Source of the DNA: Litoditis marina
Lineage: Eukaryota > Nematoda > Chromadorea > Rhabditida > Rhabditidae
Reading direction: 5' to 3'
Assembly: GCA_964036275.1 (NCBI GenBank)
Contig: OZ038433.1
Span: forward strand, 14,072,957 to 14,136,956
DNA length: 64,000 nucleotides
The notes beneath the pieces were generated by a model. The model did no database searches. It was not told the origin of the DNA and worked only from the letters and a program-made list of their open reading frames with translations. The position numbers and the translations under genes are program-made. Numbering within the stretch: the stretch's first letter is position 1; each line of letters opens with the position of its first letter. This document shows, one piece after another, positions 55,201 to 64,000 of this stretch.

Positions 55201-58200
55201 AGATTTGAGTTGACCTGTATTTGGGTAATATGGCAAGTTTTCGAAACTTTTTAATTGGACGGGGCTTATATCGTGGAAACGACAAACGCAAAAAGTAATA
55301 TTTTTCTGAAACAAACCCGTATTCATGTGAACAGAACTTTTCAACAAGTAATATTTTCAGTTTTGGAGGAGAATCAGCGACTTTCCGAAGACCGCGACGC
55401 GTTGCGACAAAATGTGCTGCAACTCACGCGAAAACTGGAGGAGATGGCCTGTGGAAGGGTTGGTTTTGTATCGAAAATAGATCAAGAAGAGCACCAATCG
55501 ATATTTATGATTCGCACGCCAGGGCATCTACCCCGGCGCGAGTATGTCATAGCAAAATATTGTGCTGTGTTTTCAAATCGGATCAAACCCAAACTTGTGG
55601 ATTTACAATAAGCACACTGTACCGCGCTTTGGAGAACAGGTCTGTACCATGCATGATGGTTTTCCCATTCCGCTGTGTTTATATTTGGTTCCGTTGAGTT
55701 CCGTTGGAAGTGCGTAAATTACGGAATGTATCGAGTTCAAACTACAATTCGAGAATGGTCAACACCTATATTCATTGTTTCTTTTCAAGTTTGTCGCATT
55801 CAAATGTTTCCAGCACGACGAAGAAGTTCAGAATCTGAGTGGCAAGTTGGAGCACACGCGACGTCTCCTACAGTGTGAGTAGATCCATTCCTAGATAAGA
55901 AGCTCCCAAATATTGGGACTTTCCACAGGAAACACACTTCCATGAACAGTTTCCAGCGAAATTATTGCGAATTGATTTCAACTCTACGAGGTACGGTTTT
56001 GCTGTGTGTTTTGAAGAGAATAACCTGAAAACAAAAGAAAAGCTAATTGAAAGAATTGGGTCGCATTTTTTCCTTGAGGAACACTCATATTTTCCAGTAA
56101 ACATGGAAGAAACTGCATCTGTGAACCTTCGAAGGACGGAAGCAATGGAAAAACTGGCCAGAGTCAGGGATCAGGTTGGTAGCTGAACACAGGAAAATAT
56201 AAGAACAGGAATGAAAGTTTCTCAAAACCTTCATGGTTTCATACCAGTTAGGGGAAACTGAACAAAACCGAGCCCCCAAGTTCCCGAATTGTGATATGAT
56301 TCGGTCATGTTATACTGTTAGTAAATTTCACAATCACGTAAACATTTCAAACACATCAGAACCCAGAAACGTGCAATGAATAAGTGCACGATTACTCATT
56401 AGAATGCTAACTTTACGTGACTATTCAATTTACTTCTAGTATACGTGTTACATCAGTTAAGTTTTGAGTACTAGATCTACACAGTTATTTGAACAGTATA
56501 TTGGTGATGTTCACCGGGCTGTGACTATAGACGTGTGTTCCAGTTGGATCTGGTAGCTGATGAGAGAGACGAGGCAGTACGTCGAGCGAGAGACGCAGAG
56601 ATGCAGAGAGAACCGATTGTGGATGTTTGGAATACTCATACGGTGGAGGTGGCACTGGTGGGTGACTTGAAGAACTACTTGTATTCAGAGAAAAAAAACA
56701 AATAACCTGATTGGGTATATTATGACGATGTTTACTCAATACATCGAATCTGATCACTTAGTCGTGTTCTAACACTTATGGTGAAATGTGAATAATCTTT
56801 CTGTAATCAGGTTTGGAAAAAATAGAGTTAAAAACGAACTTTTGAAACCACATGTAACATGAGCTCACTGATCACTGGTTAATGCCTCTAATTCAGTAAA
56901 ATCCTAAGCTTTAAGTAATGTCAAAGTTTATAATTTATTTGGAGTTTCAAAAAAAGTGAATTCATAATTTTAAGTCGTACAAGTAGGACAAAATAGTATT
57001 TTTGTGCTTGTAAAAGTCTCAGTTAGTTGGTGCTTTATCATAATTCGGTGAGTTTTTAAATTTACATATAAACATATATAATATAGTATATCACCTAGGT
57101 CAAACTACAAAAAAACTTGGTTACCTCCTGCAATTATTCCATTTAAAGTCCTATCCGAAACCTAACCTGGGTATAGTTCTGAGCGGCGGTCGAACGGAAG
57201 AGAGAGGTTCCCTCCACTCCCCCATATACGTCAAGGAGATACTCATCGGATCGCCATTGGAAAATATGCTCAAGTTGGTCGAGTTTCATTTTGGAACAAA
57301 AAATATGCTCGAAAAAAAACGAAAGTAACACTCAGCTGGAAATAGGCGTCAAATTATTCTAGTTTAGAGTTAGTCATCGTTGGTCAAGTTTCATTTTGAA
57401 CAAGAACTATTTTGTTTTCGATTTGGATAAGTATACTCAGCGGATCATCGCTCTATATTCTCAGGGTGGTCAAATTGAAAACAACGACAACTAGAGCCGC
57501 TTTATGCTTTTGATCAGGAGCATTGTAAAAAAGTAATCTTTTTGACCTCTCAAAAGCTTCAGAGTTTGTCGAAGAAGTTGTGTGAGCGCCTTACGCAATA
57601 CCGGAGAAAAGTATCGTTGAAGGAAAGTATCGATTTTCGAAGATATTGATTTCAGACGTCTGGACCATATTCTGATAGTGAACGACATAGACGTGACTGA
57701 TATGGACCAGCGGAGTGTAATCGATATTCTGAAGAACTCGCATCACTTGAAGATGGTCCTCAGAAGAAGGGCAAATTCACACAAAATACACGAAGTCACA
57801 CTCGGGGCGGGGAGTGGTCAGTCTTTTTTTTGTAGTTTTGATGTAACTAATATTACTTCTATTAAAAATATCGCGTATAGTCTCCATCATTCGGACGTGA
57901 AATTTGCGTAGTCTTTAGATGTGGGCAACGCCAAAATAGCAGATGTCTTCTAACGTACTATAGTTCATTCCACCCACTTATGACCCTCTACAGTAATATG
58001 CTCAAACATCCAGGTCTCAGTTTGCTATATTAGCGTTGCTGAATTTCCTCCAAGGTTTGGTAGTGTCTTCTACATCTTTGCTACCACAAACTCTCAAAGA
58101 TTGAAAACGAAATATTGAGTTCTTCGTGAGAAAAATCCCTCTGAGTATTCGACGGTTTACTGTAGAAGGACACCGATGGGTGAAACAGAGTATACGTGAC

Positions 58201-61200
58201 TGCTTCAACTGATTCTAGTGGTCTAGTATCAATATCTTTGAGGTATTTGCACTATTTGTCCAATCTCAGAACAATTCAATTTCGAAAAGCCCAGAAACTA
58301 AAGCTTGGTAAACTGTGAATAAAACCCTAACTGACTGGAAACCAAGAGAGTTGAGATAAAATATTCTATACTTCAATTGTGATTAACTTACATTCATTAG
58401 TTTGCTTCCCAGACATCGGAGTGGAGTTGGGCAACGGTGTGTTCGTTAATTCCGTGGACCCTTCCCTCGCGGCTTTCCGGGCCGGAATTGAACCCGGTTG
58501 CAGGGTAGTTCACGTGAATCACGTACCCGTATACGACGCAAAACACGCCGAACAAATTATAAAGTGTAAGTTTTAGTTATGTTACATTAAATATAGCTGA
58601 TTGAATATAATATTCACCTTTTGATAAGGAAAATTGAATATTGCTATACACAGCTATTACATAACCATAACGATACAGTTTTTTTGTTTAGCATGGGCCT
58701 TGAAAACTCACGCCAACTTGAAGAGTTTTCCAATAGAAATTATATAAATGTAAACTTCGAAACTACAAATTGCGAATCGATCTATATGAATACATATTGA
58801 TTGATTTTCAGATTCGAGCGGTCAGGTGGTAATTGGTGTTTTGGACGGAAAGAAGAGAGAGGAACCACAATACGCGACCGAGGTGGTTCCCGCGAAACAG
58901 AAGACGTTGTTCTCAAAGGTAAGGACCGGTAACCACATTTCTGGCCTATGCTGCTGTGCTGACACTTAAAATTCGATGTATTTGGAAGAAAATCGAGGAA
59001 TGTGTCGTTGTCACCAGCTCGGAATTCGAAACTGGCTTGGGTGAACAATCCATGGCTGATAATCAACTTCTTATCCGTTTTTGTACTGTTTCTACTCAAA
59101 ACAGACAGACCTCCACTGATGATGTACAAAACTACGAGCCTGCAGCGTTTTTGTGCATTTTCGTACGACTTACTCCGTACTTGAGTACGCAAAACATTAC
59201 AATCAGTATAATAATAATAATAATCTTTTACGGCAACTATTTCAGCCGTGTGTTACTTTATTCATATAATTACAACATTGATCACATTGTAGTATCCGTA
59301 GAGATTGGGGTCCGTAGAGAGAAACTAGGCATGGGTGAGCTTTATTACCAGCTCATGCGGTCCGCCATGAAGATACCGCGCCGAGTGGGATCGAGCCATA
59401 GTGTTTTGAGTGCTAGCGCGCACACAACCAGTCGACCACTCGGCCCCAGTGAGAATCAGAACATTTGCAGTGGTTCGGTCGTCACAACAACGAGAAGCCG
59501 CGTCATGTGGTGGCGAAGGCCAACATCGCCGCGACGTCGCCAGAATCCTCATTCTATCGTCAGGTACTCTATCAAGGTTTCCTTCTATATTTATGGAAAT
59601 GTGCTCGGTAAGATATGTACTCAAAATCGTTTCGACCCTGATTTTGAGTACATCTCTCACTGAGCACATTCATTTAACTATATTCCAAAATGTCCTAGTG
59701 ACACCCATATATTTTTGTCGAATGATTTGAACTGAATTTCCAGTTATTTAACAGTTTCATCCATCTTTTCATCTCTAGTTCCAATTGCGTTTTAATTTCG
59801 TCCATTCAGGGTTCATTGCGCATCCCCACCCCACAACAGTACACGAAGAGCGAGCTGGTCAGATATGGATCACTCCGGTTGGTATTCTAACATAAATAGG
59901 GCGAATTTTTTTTAATAAATTCACTGCAAAGTTGCGGAGATTTTACTTGCAAATATCCTTCTCCAGACAGTTAGAAACTTTTGTGATGGTTTGGAGCGAA
60001 AAGATTTACGCGAAACTAAAAAGACATAGAAACAAATTGCACGTATTTGCTTGCATACTTTAGCTCTATCGAAGTGTATTTTCCCCAAGTGGAAAATGTA
60101 TGAACAGTAGAAAAGATGGAAAAAACAGTTGAATTGAGTTTTGTTCGATTTTTCGTAGTTGCAGAGCTCCACCCGGCTCCGACCACGGAAGAATCGCTGA
60201 AAAGGTCGACAACTACATCAACAAAACACATTCAAAGTAAGTTCACTCATTTAGCAGCAGGAAAACAACGTTATCACTCATAGTAAAACTAGCATCTTCA
60301 AATGGCTGTCCACATTATAACACTGAAAGATATCTAAGCTTCCATTTTGGGTTTTTTCACGTTTCACGTGACTTTCACGTGACCAATATATTCCATTCTT
60401 TACTAGTAAATTCATTCCAGTCGTCTGTCCCTAATGTCGGAGAATGCGGGTAGAACGTGGCCGAAATCCGTTCCGGAAGACGAACCTTTGCTTCCCCGCA
60501 GAACTTTCAACCGACCCTCCGTTTTTCCGGTTTTCGCTGCACCCAATTCACCGGCAAATAACAGCCGGTTGGTTCCCGAAAATAATATAATAGAATAGAA
60601 TATACGAATATGAACATATAAAAAATAGAATAGAATGTCGACTAATGATAGCCAGTTAGTTTTCGGAAAAGGAATAGAACTTAATATACTTTTGTATATC
60701 TTAGTCACCTTTGCTCTCCAATAAGAACTTAGTCTATTCTCCAAACCATGATGTTCATTTTTTGAAGACGGACTGGACAAAGTTAGCATTTACATGAAAA
60801 TAGTCAAAAATCGTGTAAAAAAGTTGTTAACGATGTCTTAATCCAATTAATATTGTAGACAACTCCGTCAGTCGGTGGACCTCTCCTCCAAATACCACAA
60901 TGGTCCCTCTGGGCAGGTTCCCTGGTCCCCCCGGTCCCCGCGGTCCCTCCAACCGACACAATCGGTTGAGGGGAGAATAGTCACCTCCTCCCCCGTAGCG
61001 AATACGGCGCAAGTCGCGCATTCACACAAGAACCACGAGAATAGAATGTCTAGATATAGGTACGGTTTATTTCGAAAATAGAGTATGAGGTTGGAAATGA
61101 GCTACTGAAAAAAACACCATTTAGAAGTCACAGTGAAAACAATGTGAAAACGTTCAAGCGGCTTTTTTTATAGGTAAAGAGTTGGAGAGAACTGATACTA

Positions 61201-64000
61201 AGTACATTGCTCAATCTTTCAACTACGGTATCCACAATTTCTTATGTGTCACTTCTGTGAAACTAGTTCTAGGTGCACAAGAAGGTGGAAACTATTGTAT
61301 TAGAACAATGTTTTCGTCGAAAAATTATCGCAAAAGTTCGCCGAGTGGAACTAACACCTGACAATATACATTTACACTATCAAAAAACGAGATATAGTTG
61401 ATTTACTACGGTATCCCTTACCTCTACTGTGTTTGGTTGACTCTGACCCGTTCTCGTCTCGACCTCATTTTTTGTTTGTAGTCTGATCAAGGCTCCCACG
61501 TAACTAGATTGCTACATTCAACATACAGTCCTTTGGGAATTGTTTTGCCATAGAGTCTTGTAAGAACTTTAGTTTTTATTTTAGTAGTCTTTCTCTGTAA
61601 TACATCTGCAATAAAGTAATATAGTTGTTCAACTTAGTTTTAGTTAGTACTAACTGATGTTTTCTCTGAAATGTATGTGCGATAAAGTAATATATTGGTT
61701 CAACTTAGTTATTTAGTTTCAACTAGAGTTTTACTGTAATCTATGCAATACCCTAATTTATCAAATCTAGCCCCGCCCTCCCCCAGCCTCCCCCATATCC
61801 GGGTCCGCGCGCCGAGGATTCAATGTCTTCCATACTATCCTCCACAAATTCGTTGCCCTTGCAAAACGGAAGTTCGGCCAATATGATCTACCAGAACTAC
61901 ACCACTAACTGTGAGTATTATTACTATTTCAGATTGATTCCACTTCACGTGAAACGTGTAAACACGGGGAATTCGGAAACTATTGTATAGTCTGTTTCAC
62001 GCACCAATAGCCCTCTACAGTGAGACTATTAAACTTTCAAGTGAATTTTCAATATCCTGTAGGTATTGTAAATAGCTTAAACTTCGCGATTTTGTTTTCC
62101 ACATTAGTTACTACAAGCATAGAAAACAGTAAATCTGAAATTATGTTTGTTGACTAGATAAATGCCCATGAATATTCGACAGATTACTGTAGAAAGTCAT
62201 CGATTGGTGAAACGAACTATAGTAACGTACACGTTTGTGTTCTGTACTTCACGTGACTTCACTCAGTACACCGTACACGGAATCAAACATAATAAAACAA
62301 TTCTCCAACTCCGAAAACTGGGTTTGAACGATACATATTTGATGTGTCGTGAATAAGTTGTACTCAATTGTGGTACATATTTTTGATAATGGGAAGAGTT
62401 TAGCCGGTTGAACCGAAACGGCTGTTTGATCGAAAAACTCCCACCTAGTACAAACAATGATTACAAAACCTGGTTCATTATTTTCAATTTTCAGCTCCCT
62501 GCGGCACGTTGATCTCCGAATCTTCGGAACCTGTTCGACGCGTTCATCTGAGCAAAGAAGGTAGGTCAACACATTTGCTGTGGTGCTCTGTGTAGTTCAT
62601 ATTAAAGATCACCAACCAGGTTTTAGTAAACACTACTCATTTTTTTCACGTTTTCACACGTGAGTTTAACATGCACTACCAGATACACAAACCCGGCGGT
62701 TTTTATGGGCGCTCGACTTCTGAATCAACACATTATTCTGAAGTTTATTTTTTCGTCACAAACATTGCGGAAATTGTTGTGGCACCCAAAATGAACATAT
62801 AGTGGGTGGCAAATTTATCAAATTCCGCCTCTTCCCGCAATCGAACCTGCCAGCAAAATATTCGTAGAAGGGCGCGAACTACTGCGCTATTAGAGAACCT
62901 AGCCGGCCAGCTTAGCAATGAAGACATGTGTGCGTGCACAGCGGAAAGTGAGATATCGTGCGCAGCGCGGAGCGCTGCGCAGATTAGTTCTTGTTCAAAG
63001 GTCTGCAGACATTACAAAACAGATGATTACAATTTTCTTCAAAGTACGTCGACCATTTTCTTAGATTTTTGCATGAATCACTGAAGGGCAACACGTCTAC
63101 AAGATACTAAGTTCACGTTCCGAGTAGAATTTACTGAGAGGAGTTAGAGGGCCCAACGTCTCGGGAAAATGGCTTCCGTGCGGGGCGGCGGCGGCGGCGG
63201 CGACAAAAGTGTCCGCCTCCTCAAATCTCGGCATAGTTCCGCACAAAATTAACTTATTCAAAAAATTCTTACATTATTGAAAAGCTCTAAAAAAGTTGAG
63301 GTATACGTATTTTCCAGGTATGTCTGAACTTTGAATATTACGTGTGAGAGAGCCGAAAATGGTCTCGCAAAAATCATGGATAGACCGGTTTCGTGAAAAT
63401 AAAAATGAAAGAAGAGTTTAACGTGTAGTAGGAAGACGTTTTCCAATGAAGAACTCATGACAGGCGGGTACAGCTTGGTTTTTACTCCTATTCACATGTC
63501 TGATTGGCGGACTGGATAAACGCTCTATTCACGCACGGCGAACGAAGGTTTGATTCCTGCCTGGAGTCTAGAGTGGAAAATTTGCTATCACTTGAACGAG
63601 GTTACAACTACACCAAACGTTCTGCACTACGGCACGGTTTAAAACTCCAATAGAAAAACATAGCATTCCTTGTTTAGCTTATTGTTCGAAAATATCATTT
63701 TTTATCAAAAAAAGACTTCGTAACCATAGAAAAAGAGTTCAATTAGTATGAAAAAACGAGTGTAAAGAAAGTAAAGATTAGTTTTGGATAATTATGTACA
63801 AGAAATATAAAAGAAGTCCAATAAAAATATTTTGAGGAAAATGCTAATCTCGCTTCTCTTGAAAACAACGGAGTATAAGCTAGATTATTGTGAGTCGCAG
63901 TCAGAAGTTTTCTTCCGACAACCAAACACTCGGTATCCTTTTTTTGAAATTCTAAACCGAGCGAGATTAGAGTTTTCCTCAAAATATTTTTATTGGACTT
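52289..64000 (+). CDS. Coiled-coil, multi-PDZ scaffold, probably DLG5-like; 3' part outside window
   Basis: Twenty exons: 52289-52360, 52641-52745, 53775-53843, 54371-54444, 54693-54799, 55361-55458, 55814-55874, 56098-56174, 56544-56657, 57149-57273, 57656-57816, 58413-58565, 58812-58918, 59471-59563, 59810-59877, 60165-60236, 60421-60567, 60859-61059, 61771-61910 and 62495-62560. They give 703 residues in a continuous frame. Residues about 27-245 are coiled coil. PDZ1 (about 250-340) has PNLGIVLSGGR and IYVKEILIGSPLE; PDZ2 (346-417) has DIGVELGNGVFV. Residues 420-690 are a Ser/Pro/Arg-rich linker. EPVRRVHLSKE (693-703) looks like the first strand of PDZ3. A coiled coil before two PDZs, a linker and more PDZs is the DLG5 layout, a MAGUK of polarity and junction complexes; SH3 and guanylate-kinase domains would be off-window. 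ZO-type proteins also start PDZ1 with an SGGR motif but lack this coiled coil. Exon 14 is the least certain. Exon 2 is followed by four copies of its own donor end. Confidence 0.75.
52687..52981 (+). repeat. 59-bp tandem array copying the end of PDZ-gene exon 2 with its donor
   Basis: Five units of 59 bp. The first is the end of exon 2 (to 52745); the next four end at 52804, 52863, 52922 and 52981. Each unit ends CAG|GT and is nearly identical (GGCGCAG changes to GGCCCAG in the last two). The last is followed by GTAAAATTC. Confidence 0.95.
53122..53245. repeat. AAGGACG-type TA MITE (family B)
   Basis: CAAAAAACGGACGATTATGTG to CATAGTCGTCCTTCTATAA. Confidence 0.8.
53845..54080. repeat. TATAGTTCACACC-type MITE (family E) inserted in a splice donor
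   Basis: Exon 3 of the PDZ gene ends CAG at 53843. The intron begins GTATAGTTCACAGCATTCC, which is the MITE terminus from its TA onward. The right end is AGGAATGGAAAAAGACTA. Confidence 0.85.
55071..55271. repeat. TIR element ending TATAAGCCCCGTCCAA
   Basis: TATAAGCCCCGTCCAAGTAA at 55071 and TTAATTGGACGGGGCTTATA at about 55251-55270 are inverted copies, with TA at both edges. Single copy, in PDZ-gene intron 5. Confidence 0.78.
56311..56443 (-). repeat. TATACT-type MITE (family C), reverse orientation
   Basis: TATACTGTTAGTAAATTTCA ... CAATTTACTTCTAGTATA. Confidence 0.78.
57372..57478 (+). repeat. Partial copies of PDZ-gene exon 10 (donor side)
   Basis: GTTGGTCAAGTTTCATTTTG at 57375 repeats the donor and first intron bases at 57274-57293. 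A second, diverged piece (ACTCAGCGGATCATCGCT, near 57434) resembles the exon 10 end ACTCATCGGATCGCCATT. Confidence 0.65.
57959..58194. repeat. TATAGTTYGTTCC-type MITE (family D)
   Basis: TATAGTTCATTCCACCCAC to CGATGGGTGAAACAGAGTATA. Confidence 0.87.
61986..62222. repeat. TATAGTTYGTTCC-type MITE (family D)
   Basis: TATAGTCTGTTTCACGCACC to CGATTGGTGAAACGAACTATA. Confidence 0.87.
62561..63815. other. Presumed intron 20 of the PDZ-scaffold gene
   Basis: After exon 20 no exon continuing PDZ3 in the right phase was found. The stretch holds a family I copy, a (CGG)n tract at about 63181-63205, and a plus-strand tRNA-like remnant near 63505-63570 (B-box-like GGTTTGATTCC). No other coding signal is evident. 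Confidence 0.5.
62798..62957. repeat. TA-ended element with tRNA-like segment (family I), right end replaced
   Basis: TATAGTGGGTGGCAAATTTA, CCGCAATCGAACCTGCC and ACTACTGCGCTATTAGAG precede CAGCGGAAAGTGAGATA. It then runs into a GCGCAGCGCGGAGCGCTGCGC palindrome instead of the usual tail. Confidence 0.6.
63816..64000. repeat. Inverted-repeat element at the right edge
   Basis: AAGTCCAATAAAAATATTTT at 63816 is matched by AAAATATTTTTATTGGACTT ending at 64000, with about 40-bp arms. It may extend beyond the window. Confidence 0.75.

Noticed and set aside
58956..59663. 235-codon plus-strand frame
   Set aside because: It overlaps the donor of PDZ-gene exon 13 and crosses exon 14 in a different frame; no protein family is recognisable.

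Overview
This is a chromosomal window from a nematode, most likely a rhabditid close to Caenorhabditis. The reasons are: five intron-rich genes that resemble worm proteins, T-rich introns ending mostly in TTTCAG or TTGCAG, start codons a few bases after an unpaired TTNAG acceptor (the layout of spliced-leader trans-splicing), and ten pure G/C tracts of 12-22 bases. No intron of the small ~50-bp worm class is present. The shortest of the 68 introns modelled is about 147 bp, and most carry miniature transposons. The species cannot be named from the sequence alone.

Layout. (1) 1-7634, minus: the 5' half of a Bicaudal-D gene (bicd-1 type), 10 exons, running off the left edge. (2) 7640-12379: intergenic, repeats and a long GA microsatellite. 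(3) 12380-25052, minus: a complete 16-exon UFSP2/ODR-8 gene (540 aa) with an intact UFM1-protease active site. (4) 26103-33050, minus: a complete 12-exon TraB-domain gene (TRABD type, 428 aa). (5) 33064-34121: a divergent promoter interval. (6) 34122-43749, plus: a complete 15-exon cytosolic seryl-tRNA synthetase gene (490 aa). (7) 44007-52270: 8.3 kb intergenic with a 1-kb nested palindrome, a minisatellite and a CT microsatellite. (8) 52289 onward, plus: 20 exons of a coiled-coil/multi-PDZ scaffold, probably DLG5-like, running off the right edge after the first strand of a third PDZ. Exon phases join without a break in all five models, and the three complete genes sum to exact codon multiples.

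The genes are housekeeping or cell-biological and do not form one pathway: dynein cargo adaptor, ER UFM1 protease, TraB membrane protein, translation enzyme, polarity scaffold. The novelty lies between and inside them. I find at least ten families of non-autonomous DNA elements, many with exact target-site duplications. One superfamily is built from iterated CCGG-centred palindromes and makes 9-bp duplications. Several elements sit inside others. Two have landed exactly on splice donors: one in sars-1 (9-bp duplication across the exon/intron border) and one in the PDZ gene (TA inside GTA). At least ten exons have one-sided partial copies of themselves in the neighbouring intron, always keeping one splice site and lacking the other.
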